From Lachnospiraceae bacterium (GTDB taxonomy: Bacteria; Bacillota; Clostridia; Lachnospirales; Lachnospiraceae), in NCBI GenBank assembly GCA_021771755.1, contig JAETOL010000018.1, positions 1-45,618 of the forward strand: DNA of 45,618 nucleotides, in the 5' to 3' direction. How positions within the stretch are numbered: position 1 is the stretch's first letter; each line of letters opens with the position of its first letter. The notes beneath the pieces were generated by a model. The model saw only the letters and a list, made by a program, of their open reading frames with translations, made no database searches and had not been told where the DNA came from. Positions 16,214-23,601 of this stretch are shown here, piece by piece. Both the position numbers and the translations under genes were made by a program.

Positions 16214-18658
16214 ATGAAGTTTAAATTGGGTACAGGCTCTCAAAATCATAAGGGAATCCTGGTTTCCGTAGTTGTTCCTATATGTAATGTGGCAAAATAT
16301 TTAACGGACTGTCTGGACAGTATTTGTGCACAGACTTTAAACAATATTGAAATTATCTGTGTAGACGACTGTTCAAAGGATCGTTCAGCAGAAATATTGA
16401 AAGAATATGCGGCAAAAGATTCCAGGATCGTTCCGATATTTCATACGGAAAATCTGAGTACTTCTCAGGCAAGAAAAGATGGAGTGGCAGTATCCAGAGG
16501 AAAGTATATCATGTTTGTGGACGGCGATGATCAGCTGCATCCACAGGCATGTGAAAAAGCATATAAAGCCATTGAAAAATATCGTACGGATATGGTTCAG
16601 TTCGGGACGGAAATTATAAACTGTGCAGGTGTACCTCAGGAACGTATCGAGATGAATCAGAAGCTTCTGGAACCATATATGGAAGGAAAGATTGAAGAAG
16701 ATGATCTGATTCATTCATGCTGGACAGACAATCTGTTTGGATATAGTTTATGGAATAAAATTTATAATGGAGAAATCTGCCGCAAAGCGTTCCAGCAGGT
16801 AAAAGATGGTTCATACCCCAAGGCGCAGGATCTGTATGCATTTTTCTTGATCGCATATTATTCCAGAACCTACATGGGGATCGAAAGTCAGTTGTATCGT
16901 TATCGATTTGGTCTTGGAGTGACTGGAAGTAATTTTATATCAAGTGAAAAATTTGAAATTCTTCTCACAGAAAAAAGAGTATGGGAAGCTCTTGTGGAAT
17001 TTGTCAGTGAGAAGGGAGAGATGGAGAAGTATCAGCCTGTTCTGGATGTTATTTTTGATCATTTTCTTGGAGATTGTGCAGGTCGTTGGGCGAGAAATCT
17101 TCAAATCGAGAACCTTTCAGAGTGTTTTCAGCGCTTAACTGCTGTATGGGGGCTTGGAAAAGTAATTAGCAAGCTGGCAGAACAGAATTGGGAAAAAGCG
17201 GCAAATGTTGCTGAAAAGCTTGCGGAAGCAGAACAGTTTACTCATAAAAAACGTCCTGCAGATAAACAAAAAACAGTTGCCATGTATTATCGTTCTATAA
17301 AAAATGGCGGTGCGCAGCGTGTGGCAGCTGCTTTGTGCAACATTTGGGCAGAAAGAAAAGATGCTCAGGGAAATCCGCTGTATAGAGTGGTTTTGATTAC
17401 GGATGAGGAAGAAGAAAAGAATTCTATTCAGGAATATCATCTGAGTCCTCTTGTAGAAAGAGATTATATTCCCCCTGTTACCAGATCTACAGAAGGACTA
17501 TATACCAATCGATATCTGGCCTGGGAGAGGGTGATCCGGGAACATCACATTGATATAGTGGTGACTGGTATGTGGGTAGATGCATGTACCTTGTGGGATA
17601 TGCTTAGCGTTAAGGGACAGCCTTCCAAACCTGCTTTTGTACTTCACTGCCATAGTTTTACCTGTGTACCCTACAGGTTCCAGGGAGATAAGTTTGCAGA
17701 ACTGGTCTATGATTATCAGATCAGCGACGGTGTTGTGACATTGTCGGAAACAGACCAGAGATTAGTCAGCTGCTTTTCAGATCATTCAAAATATATCACG
17801 AATCCAATTTCTTTTACAGTGGAATCTACGGTTCTTACAGAAAGAAAAGAAAATACTCTTGTCTGGGTAGGCAGGATCTCTCAGGAAAAGCAGCCGATAG
17901 ATGTTGCTTACATGATGGCTCATGTTGTAAAAAAAGTGCCTGATGCAAAATTATACTTGATCGGTCATGGAAATGAAGTACTTACAGAAGAATTGAAGCA
18001 GGTGATTGAACAATTAGGAATTCAGGATAATTTGATTTTAACAGGCTTTACCTTAGCGGTGGAACAATACTATCGGAGGGCATCTGCTTTTATAGTAACT
18101 TCAGAATATGAGGGATTTCCTATGGCATTCAGCGAAGCGATGTCTCATGGAGTTCCGGTTGTAACTTATGATCTGCCATGGCTTACGCTGACCAGAGATG
18201 GAAGAGGAATTATTTCGGTACCTCAGAAACGTCCGGATCTTCTGGCGAAGGAAGTGATCCGTCTTCTGGAAAATCCAGATTTGGGTGAGCAGATTGGCCT
18301 TCAGGGAAGAGAACAGGTTGAAGAGCTGGAAAAAACAGATATTGGAAAACAATGGGATGATTTTTTTGTGGAGATATCTGTGGAAGGTGCCGGGGAATCG
18401 AAGAGAAATCCAGATGAAATAGAAGCAGTATTACTGAAATATATGACTTTATATGCAAAAATCGGGAAAGATACAAAAACGGAAAATCTGGAGAAACGGA
18501 TCAAGTCTTTGCGCCGAAGTAATAAAAAACTGAAAGAAAAAAATAAAGCAGTAAAGAAAACGTTAACTTTCCGTATCGGAAAAACAATTATGTTTTTACC
18601 AAGAGCAGTTGTGAGAGTGTTAAAATCTTTTATCAGAAAAGATAAGAAAGAGGCATGA
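16214..18658 (+). CDS. Two-domain glycosyltransferase (GT2 plus GT4)
   Basis: An 814-residue fusion. Residues ~10-230 are a GT-A family 2 domain (VSVVVPICNVAKYL, CVDDCSKDRS, MFVDGDDQL). Residues ~355-730 are a GT-B family 4 domain with VWVGRISQEKQP and the ESEYEG-type E-x7-E motif (SEYEGFPMAFSEA). The last ~60 residues are a basic coiled coil and amphipathic tail (TFRIGKTIMFLPR) like that of the preceding gene. Two catalytic domains suggest addition of two successive sugars of a repeat unit. I start at the ATG after GGAGGAAAG rather than the ATG overlapping it. Confidence 0.87.
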   Translation: MKFKLGTGSQNHKGILVSVVVPICNVAKYLTDCLDSICAQTLNNIEIICVDDCSKDRSAEILKEYAAKDSRIVPIFHTENLSTSQARKDGVAVSRGKYIMFVDGDDQLHPQACEKAYKAIEKYRTDMVQFGTEIINCAGVPQERIEMNQKLLEPYMEGKIEEDDLIHSCWTDNLFGYSLWNKIYNGEICRKAFQQVKDGSYPKAQDLYAFFLIAYYSRTYMGIESQLYRYRFGLGVTGSNFISSEKFEILLTEKRVWEALVEFVSEKGEMEKYQPVLDVIFDHFLGDCAGRWARNLQIENLSECFQRLTAVWGLGKVISKLAEQNWEKAANVAEKLAEAEQFTHKKRPADKQKTVAMYYRSIKNGGAQRVAAALCNIWAERKDAQGNPLYRVVLITDEEEEKNSIQEYHLSPLVERDYIPPVTRSTEGLYTNRYLAWERVIREHHIDIVVTGMWVDACTLWDMLSVKGQPSKPAFVLHCHSFTCVPYRFQGDKFAELVYDYQISDGVVTLSETDQRLVSCFSDHSKYITNPISFTVESTVLTERKENTLVWVGRISQEKQPIDVAYMMAHVVKKVPDAKLYLIGHGNEVLTEELKQVIEQLGIQDNLILTGFTLAVEQYYRRASAFIVTSEYEGFPMAFSEAMSHGVPVVTYDLPWLTLTRDGRGIISVPQKRPDLLAKEVIRLLENPDLGEQIGLQGREQVEELEKTDIGKQWDDFFVEISVEGAGESKRNPDEIEAVLLKYMTLYAKIGKDTKTENLEKRIKSLRRSNKKLKEKNKAVKKTLTFRIGKTIMFLPRAVVRVLKSFIRKDKKEA

Positions 18659-18659
18659 T

Positions 18660-20036
18660 ATGAAACGGGAATCAGCAGGGAAAAAAAGTTTGCTTTTTCT
18701 GATGTTCTTTGCAGTTATTTTATTACTGAGCAGCAGAACTGTGGAAGCTGCACCAAAAAAATACCGGGTTATTTTTGCAGACGCGAAAGGAAAAGTTTCT
18801 TCGGAAAGATTTCGAAGATGGTCCTGCACTGAGGAAAAGAATACCTGTATTACACTTCCGGAGGTTTCTGCTTCCGGATACCGGTATTACTGGGTGTTGA
18901 AAAAAGATCAGAAAGAAAAATTTTACGATCCGGGGGATCGCTTTCGGGTAAAAGAAAATACAAAATTCTGTCTTCGCAGATATAAATTATATCAGATCCG
19001 ATTTTATAATCACAGTGGAGAACGAGAATATACGGAGAAGAGAAAGATTCTGCATAAAGGTCAGTCGGTGCTTCTTCCTTCTGTACCAGGCGGAAAAACT
19101 TACAGAGGAATCGGATGGACAAGTACGATAAAAGGAAACAATGTCCGAAGAACCGGAACAAAGGTCAAAGTAACCGGAAATATGAAGTTTTATGCAGCTG
19201 TAGAAAAAACAACCTCCGTAACGCTTAACTATTCCAATGGAAAATTATATCGCAGGATCTATACTTCATCGCAGAAGGCACCTGTATTTCCTGCAGTAGG
19301 ACTGAAAAATGGAGATATGGTTCTGGGGTGGTCCAGAAAGAGAGGAAAGATTACTGATCCGGATTATATGGCAGGAGATCGGATCCCATCAAAAACAGGA
19401 ACCTATTATATGGTAGTATTTCCTAAAGAAAACGATCACAGACCTGCCAGTCTGTATCAGCCAAAACGTTATGACAAAGTATTCTGGGTAGGGGATTCCA
19501 GAACCGTGGGGATTTCGGAACTGATCGGGAAAGAGGTATCTCCGGATGTTCGTTTTATCTGCAGGGGAGGGAAAGGACTGAAATGGTTCCAGGAAACAGC
19601 ATTCAAACAGTTATATTCTCAGGTGAAAAAACTGCCGAAACAGGAAAAGAAGGCTGTGATCATCAATCTGGGCGTAAACGATATTTATAATATAAATTCT
19701 TATATTCGGGTTATGCCGGGATATGCCAGAAAGCTGAAAGCTTATAACTGCAGCATGTATTACATGTCTGTAAATCCTGTAAACAGCGCTATGATGAAGC
19801 ATTATTATCCATACAGAACCGAGCAGAAGGTGAATGATTTCAATCAGAGGATTTATCAAAGTCTCTGTACGGGAAGGTCAAGAACGTTTACTTATATGGA
19901 CTGCTGCAGCTACATGAAAAAGAACGGGTGGATCAGCAATCGTTATGATAAAGGAATACGGGATGGTCTTCATTATTCGAATGCAACATCATTAAGAATC
20001 TATCAGTACGGCATGAAAATGCTGGATAAAAAATAG
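18660..20036 (+). CDS. Secreted SGNH hydrolase with N-terminal repeat modules
   Basis: A 458-residue exported protein with a signal peptide (~1-30, cleavage near VEAAPKK). Residues ~35-255 hold three modules resembling Listeria-Bacteroides (InlB B-like) repeats, with recurring GW and YY features. Residues ~272-458 are an SGNH/GDSL domain: WVGDSRT (Ser280), INLGVND (Asn340) and DGLHYS (Asp435, His438). Likely role: removal or transfer of acyl groups on a surface glycan. It starts one base after the upstream stop, so translation is coupled. A collinear paralogue lies 1.5 kb downstream. Confidence 0.85.
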   Translation: MKRESAGKKSLLFLMFFAVILLLSSRTVEAAPKKYRVIFADAKGKVSSERFRRWSCTEEKNTCITLPEVSASGYRYYWVLKKDQKEKFYDPGDRFRVKENTKFCLRRYKLYQIRFYNHSGEREYTEKRKILHKGQSVLLPSVPGGKTYRGIGWTSTIKGNNVRRTGTKVKVTGNMKFYAAVEKTTSVTLNYSNGKLYRRIYTSSQKAPVFPAVGLKNGDMVLGWSRKRGKITDPDYMAGDRIPSKTGTYYMVVFPKENDHRPASLYQPKRYDKVFWVGDSRTVGISELIGKEVSPDVRFICRGGKGLKWFQETAFKQLYSQVKKLPKQEKKAVIINLGVNDIYNINSYIRVMPGYARKLKAYNCSMYYMSVNPVNSAMMKHYYPYRTEQKVNDFNQRIYQSLCTGRSRTFTYMDCCSYMKKNGWISNRYDKGIRDGLHYSNATSLRIYQYGMKMLDKK

Positions 20037-20062
20037 GAGAGAGTGCAGAGAAAGGAACAAAA

Positions 20063-20473
20063 ATGAAACGTGTAATCACTTATGGAACTTTTGACCTTCT
20101 TCATTATGGACATATTAATCTTTTGCGCAGGGCGAAACAGCAGGGAGATTATCTGATCGTGGCTCTGTCCACCGATGAATTCAACTGGAATGAAAAGAGA
20201 AAAAAATGCTATTTTTCTTATGAAAAAAGGAAACAGCTTCTGGAAGCAATCCGCTATGTGGACCTGGTGATCCCGGAAGAGAGCTGGGAGCAGAAGCGTA
20301 CAGATGTAAAAGAATATCATGTAGATACCTTTGTAATGGGGGATGACTGGGAAGGGAAGTTTGACTTCTTAAAAGAAGAAGGCTGTGAAGTGATTTATCT
20401 TCCCCGTACACCGGAAATTTCCAGCAGTCAGATCAAAGAAGACCTGCATGCAAAACAAGAAAAACAAGAGTAA
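20063..20473 (+). CDS. tagD: Glycerol-3-phosphate cytidylyltransferase
   Basis: A 136-residue nucleotidyltransferase, close to the ~130 residues of TagD. Motifs: GTFDLLHYGHINLLRRAK with the HxGH catalytic signature (HYGH), MGDDWEGKFD, and the C-terminal RTPEISSSQIK. It makes CDP-glycerol from CTP and glycerol-3-phosphate, the donor for teichoic-acid-like polymers or glycerol-phosphate decoration of glycans. It is last in the glycosyltransferase operon. No TagB/TagF-type glycerophosphotransferase is visible here, so the consumer of CDP-glycerol must be elsewhere or be one of the glycosyltransferase-region proteins. Confidence 0.93.
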   Translation: MKRVITYGTFDLLHYGHINLLRRAKQQGDYLIVALSTDEFNWNEKRKKCYFSYEKRKQLLEAIRYVDLVIPEESWEQKRTDVKEYHVDTFVMGDDWEGKFDFLKEEGCEVIYLPRTPEISSSQIKEDLHAKQEKQE

Positions 20474-20474
20474 G

Positions 20475-20507
20475 AACTGGCCGGGATCATTTCCCGGTCA
20501 GTTTTTC
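20475..20507 (+). terminator. Terminator of the glycosyltransferase-tagD operon
   Basis: AACTGGCCGGGA/TCCCGGTCAGTT, a 12-bp stem with one mismatch, followed by TTT and C. Its right half overlaps the last codons of the convergent deacetylase gene, so one hairpin serves both directions. Confidence 0.8.
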
Positions 20508-21365
20508 TAAGGAAGAAAAACGATAGCCCATTTCTTCCCACCTGGTAAGAAGTTCATCCAGAATTGCTGCATTGGTAGAGGAAGTATTGTGAAGGAGAAC
20601 AATGGCTCCGGGATGTATCCGTGTCAGAAGTTTATCAAACGCTTCTTCTCTGGAAGGCTGCTGATCCTGGAGCCAGTCTACATAGGCCAGACTCCAGAAA
20701 AAGGTGGAATACCCCAGATCTTTGGCCATAGACAGGTTTTGCGTATTGTAAATACCTTGAGGCGGACGATAGAATTTTGTCATTTCTTTTCCTGTGGTTT
20801 TCTTATAAAGTTCTTCTACCTGCTGCAGTTCGTTCTGAAAGGAATTTTTGTCTGCGATACGTGACATATCCGGATGCGTCATCGTATGATTTCCAATTGT
20901 ATGACCTTCCGAAACAATTCGCTGTATCAGATCCGGATGATCTGAAATAAAGTTTCCCACAACAAAAAAAGTGGCCGGAGCCTGGTGTTTTTTCAGAGCA
21001 TCCAGTATGGCTGGGGTGTTTCCATTTTCAAAGCCTGCATCAAAAGTAAGATAAAGTATTTTCTCAGTAGTGTCCTGGGCGAAATAAGCATTATATTCTT
21101 TTAGTTCTTCAATGGAGGCGTTTCCAATGGGACGCTGTCCTTCTTTCTGAAAGCTGAGTCCCCAACTGTCAGATGAGGCGGAAAGAATTGAAGATCCCGA
21201 AGTTTCTGAAAAATTCTGAGATGGATCAGAATTATGGCTAAGCCAGGTAACAAGGCTTCCGGCACATGAGCCAAGCAGAAAAGCGCCGGCCAGGATGGCA
21301 GCTGCTCTGCATCCCCGGGAATAGCGGGTAAAGATGGAACTGATAAGGGTATGTGATTTCCTCAT
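20487..21365 (-). CDS. Polysaccharide deacetylase, PdaA-like
   Basis: A 292-residue exported or membrane-anchored protein: an N-terminal hydrophobic segment (AAAILAGAFLLGSC, residues ~20-35), a Ser-rich linker and a NodB domain. Motifs: YLTFDAGFENG (motif 1, Asp-Ala variant common in PdaA-like proteins), HTMTH (metal His pair), FYRPPQG and VLLHNTS (motif 5). The FENG and RPPQG context resembles B. subtilis PdaA, which acts on spore cortex peptidoglycan; a role on the local glycopolymer is also possible. The ATG follows CGGAG. Confidence 0.86.
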   Translation of the reverse strand: MRKSHTLISSIFTRYSRGCRAAAILAGAFLLGSCAGSLVTWLSHNSDPSQNFSETSGSSILSASSDSWGLSFQKEGQRPIGNASIEELKEYNAYFAQDTTEKILYLTFDAGFENGNTPAILDALKKHQAPATFFVVGNFISDHPDLIQRIVSEGHTIGNHTMTHPDMSRIADKNSFQNELQQVEELYKKTTGKEMTKFYRPPQGIYNTQNLSMAKDLGYSTFFWSLAYVDWLQDQQPSREEAFDKLLTRIHPGAIVLLHNTSSTNAAILDELLTRWEEMGYRFSSLEKLTGK

Positions 21366-21584
21366 GATTTCTCCGGTGGATTTTTTTATAGTATATGAAT
21401 AAGAAGAAAAGAATACTACTTCAAAAACATTGAATGGGATGACAGCAGGGCAGCGATAAATATAACGAAAATATGAAGGAAAGATGAAGTTTGTATTGAA
21501 CTTTGTTGAAAAAACTGCTATAGTGGTTTTGGATATACGTATTGAGCAACGTCTTTGATAAAAGAAAAAATAAGGAGTTGTATT

Positions 21585-22976
21585 ATGAGACAAATTTCAG
21601 GCAAATGGAAAGGCGTATTTTTCCTGATGATCTTATCGACATTTTTGTTTTTTGGAGGAAGCAGAGAAGTTTCCGCTGCCTCTAAATGCAGGGTCATTTT
21701 CGCAAATGCGCAGGGAGTGGTATCTACCGATACATACCGTGATTGGGCGAAGACGGTAGAGGCAGGAGATTGGATTAAGCTTCCGAAGTATTCCCAGTCC
21801 GGTTACCGATGCTATTGGGTTCTGAAAAATGGCAACAAAACTTTAAAATATAATCCAGGCGCCAATTATAAAGTGACAAAAAACACCAAGTTCTGTCTTT
21901 ATCGTTATAAGCTTTATAATATATGCTTTTATACAGAGAATGGAAGAAAAGAATATCTCAGTATGAGAGAGCAGGCTGTCAAAGGACAGTATATCACACT
22001 TCCTTCTGTGCCTCATGGTGCGTCAAATAAAGGTTTGGGATGGGCTTCTACTGTAAGAGGAAAAAATTATAAAAAGGCCGGTACAAAGGTAAAAGTTACC
22101 GGAAATATGAGATTTTATCCGATCACACAGAAGATCACAGGTGTGAATCTGAGAGCCTATAATGGAAAACTCTGGAGAGTTGTTGCTACGGATTCCGGTA
22201 AAAGCCCGGTATTCCCGTCTGTAAATCTGGGAAGTGGCAATATGTGCCTGGGATGGTCAAGGACAAAAGGTAAGACTACGGATCCGGACTATTTACCAGG
22301 AGATAAGATCCCTTCTAAATCCGGAAATTATTACATGGTGGTTTTTGGAAAACATATGGAACAGAAACCATCAGTTATAAGAAAACCGGAAAATCACGAT
22401 ATGGTATATTTTGTTGGAGATTCCAGGACTTATGGAATGCAGAGAGCGTTGAGTAACTCTGCTCCTTCAAATGTAGATTTTGTGGCGAAGGGGCAGCAGG
22501 GACTGGAATGGTTTCAGGATAAAGGGTATGAAATGCTCTTGTCAAAGGTGAAGACGGTTTACCGTAATTCCCAGGGAAGAGCAAAGCAGGCTGTGATCAT
22601 TAATTTTGGTGTGAACGATCTTTATAAATATAAAGAGTATAGCAGCTATATGCGCAGAGTCGCTGTAAACCTTAAGAAGAATTATAAATGTGATATGTAT
22701 TACATGTCTGTCAATCCGGTCAATAGTGCCATGATCAGCAGTTATGGAGCTGGAAAAAGAACAGAAGGACAGGTAAACTTCTTTAACAGAAATCTTATCT
22801 CTACTTTGTGCAGTGGAAAGAATAAATATTTCACTTATATTAACACCTGTGCATTTCTTCAGAAATACGGATGGATCAGTGATAAGTATGACATGGGAAT
22901 TTATGACGGTCTCCATTATTCAAATGCAACCTATCTTCGCATTTATGATTACTGCATTAAGATTTTGAACAGATAA
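21585..22976 (+). CDS. Secreted SGNH hydrolase, paralogue of the operon copy
   Basis: A 463-residue exported protein collinear with the SGNH gene 1.5 kb upstream from signal peptide to C-terminus: FCLRRYKLY matches FCLYRYKLY, TKVKVTGNM is identical, and catalytic motifs are FVGDSRT (Ser280), INFGVND and DGLHYS. The three repeat modules (~35-255) are also kept. It has its own AGGAG ribosome site and is separated from the operon by the convergent deacetylase, so it is probably expressed independently. Divergence in residues after GDSRT may mean a different acyl group or glycan position. Confidence 0.85.
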   Translation: MRQISGKWKGVFFLMILSTFLFFGGSREVSAASKCRVIFANAQGVVSTDTYRDWAKTVEAGDWIKLPKYSQSGYRCYWVLKNGNKTLKYNPGANYKVTKNTKFCLYRYKLYNICFYTENGRKEYLSMREQAVKGQYITLPSVPHGASNKGLGWASTVRGKNYKKAGTKVKVTGNMRFYPITQKITGVNLRAYNGKLWRVVATDSGKSPVFPSVNLGSGNMCLGWSRTKGKTTDPDYLPGDKIPSKSGNYYMVVFGKHMEQKPSVIRKPENHDMVYFVGDSRTYGMQRALSNSAPSNVDFVAKGQQGLEWFQDKGYEMLLSKVKTVYRNSQGRAKQAVIINFGVNDLYKYKEYSSYMRRVAVNLKKNYKCDMYYMSVNPVNSAMISSYGAGKRTEGQVNFFNRNLISTLCSGKNKYFTYINTCAFLQKYGWISDKYDMGIYDGLHYSNATYLRIYDYCIKILNR

Positions 22977-22992
22977 AACATATGTGAGTAAA

Positions 22993-23046
22993 AACGGCCT
23001 TCTAATAGTCTGACAAAGAGCAGACTATGGGAGGCTGTTTTTTTTG
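22993..23046 (+). terminator. Terminator after the second SGNH gene
   Basis: Inner perfect stem ATAGTCTG/CAGACTAT (23005-23012 with 23021-23028), outer GCCT/AGGC, then eight T residues. Confidence 0.85.
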
Positions 23047-23135
23047 GACCCGTGAAGATGTGATCAGATGCACGCGGAACGAGTTCTTCAAGAATTGAGG
23101 GAGTTCGAAGCGGACTTGTCCGTCTTGCTCTGAAA
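23047..23135. other. Unassigned GC-richer structured segment
   Basis: About 90 bp between two terminators, richer in GC than the sequence to its right. It has several self-complementary parts, including CGGAC-TT-GTCCG near 23111-23121 and repeated GAGTTC words. The 10-mer GGACTTGTCC occurs here (23112-23121) and again at 23204-23213 in the small-RNA region. It may be a remnant or dispersed repeat; no coding signal convinces me. Confidence 0.35.
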
Positions 23136-23148
23136 AAAGGATAATAAA

Positions 23149-23182
23149 AAAGAGCCATCAGATTATTTTTTCTGTTGGCTCT
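23149..23182 (-). terminator. Terminator of the minus-strand small RNA
   Basis: Arms AGAGCCATCAGA (23151-23162) and TCTGTTGGCTCT (23171-23182) pair with one mismatch. Only on the minus strand is the hairpin followed by a U-tract (TTTTTTATTAT), so it terminates leftward transcription. Confidence 0.82.
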
Positions 23183-23414
23183 TATTACTGTTCATTGTCC
23201 AAGGGACTTGTCCTCCTTATCTATTTTTATAAAACAAAAATGGATTTAAAACTTTACGTTCTCGGTGGTCCGTACCTTCCTTTCTTTTATGATATTAGGT
23301 ATTTCTGTACTATTTCTGGTGGTCTGTACCTCCTTCTGGTAAATTTTGAATGATCACTTACGTTTTCGGTGGTCTCACTCCTTTTTGTTTACTTCTAAGT
23401 TCCTTTTGTTTTAT
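23150..23414 (-). ncRNA. Putative small RNA with three GGAGG-GACCACC repeats
   Basis: A consensus promoter (TTGACA-17 bp-TATATT) and an intrinsic terminator bound a ~265-nt minus-strand unit containing no convincing gene. Inside, GACCACC occurs three times (complement GGTGGTC at 23368-23374, 23318-23324, 23264-23270), spaced 50 and 54 nt. Each copy follows a Shine-Dalgarno-like purine run (GGAG, GGAGG, GGAAGG), and two are followed by (G)AACGTAA. Two further GGA runs lie near both ends. Repeated accessible GGA motifs recall CsrA/RsmE-sponge RNAs, but the conserved ACCACC part does not. The shortest ORFs are six to ten codons and poorly placed. I know no matching RNA family. Confidence 0.6.
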
Positions 23415-23420
23415 GAACTT

Positions 23421-23449
23421 AATATAACAGATAAAAATGGATTTGTCAA
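23421..23449 (-). promoter_or_regulatory. Promoter of the minus-strand small RNA
   Basis: On the minus strand TTGACA (complement 23444-23449) and TATATT (complement 23421-23426) are exactly 17 bp apart, among the best promoters in the window. No protein gene lies downstream before the terminator. Confidence 0.82.
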
Positions 23450-23567
23450 TAAGAAAAATGAAAAAATATGAATAAAAAATATTTAAACAGTAAAAATAAC
23501 TTTATTTTACATAATAAACTGAAAATTACAAAAACATTTTTGGTATAGGAAAGAAAATACGGGATAT

Positions 23568-23593
23568 CCTAAGATTATTAATTCTTAGGAGGG
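23568..23593 (+). promoter_or_regulatory. Inverted repeat overlapping the enolase ribosome site
   Basis: CCTAAGA-N8-TCTTAGG is a perfect seven-bp dyad whose 3' arm runs into the AGGAGGG ribosome site, nine bases before the enolase ATG. In mRNA it would partly hide the site; as DNA it could be an operator. Confidence 0.5.
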
Positions 23594-23601
23594 AAACAAA
23601 T

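Noticed and set aside
21366-21593. 76-codon N-terminal extension of the deacetylase
   Set aside because: It would place the membrane anchor far inside the protein; the ATG at 21365 has a ribosome site and is followed by a normal basic stretch and hydrophobic segment.
22949-23158. 69-codon minus-strand frame crossing the SGNH terminator
   Set aside because: It covers two terminator hairpins, has no ribosome site, and its composition is not protein-like.
23159-23200. Ten-codon ORF MNSNKSQQKK in the minus-strand RNA
   Set aside because: The purine ribosome-like run is about 16 bases away and the frame runs into the terminator hairpin.
23260-23380. T-box-like GGTGGTCC words on the plus strand
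   Set aside because: Only a partial resemblance to the T-box bulge sequence, repeated three times, with no specifier stem or downstream aminoacyl-tRNA or amino-acid gene; promoter and terminator lie on the other strand.
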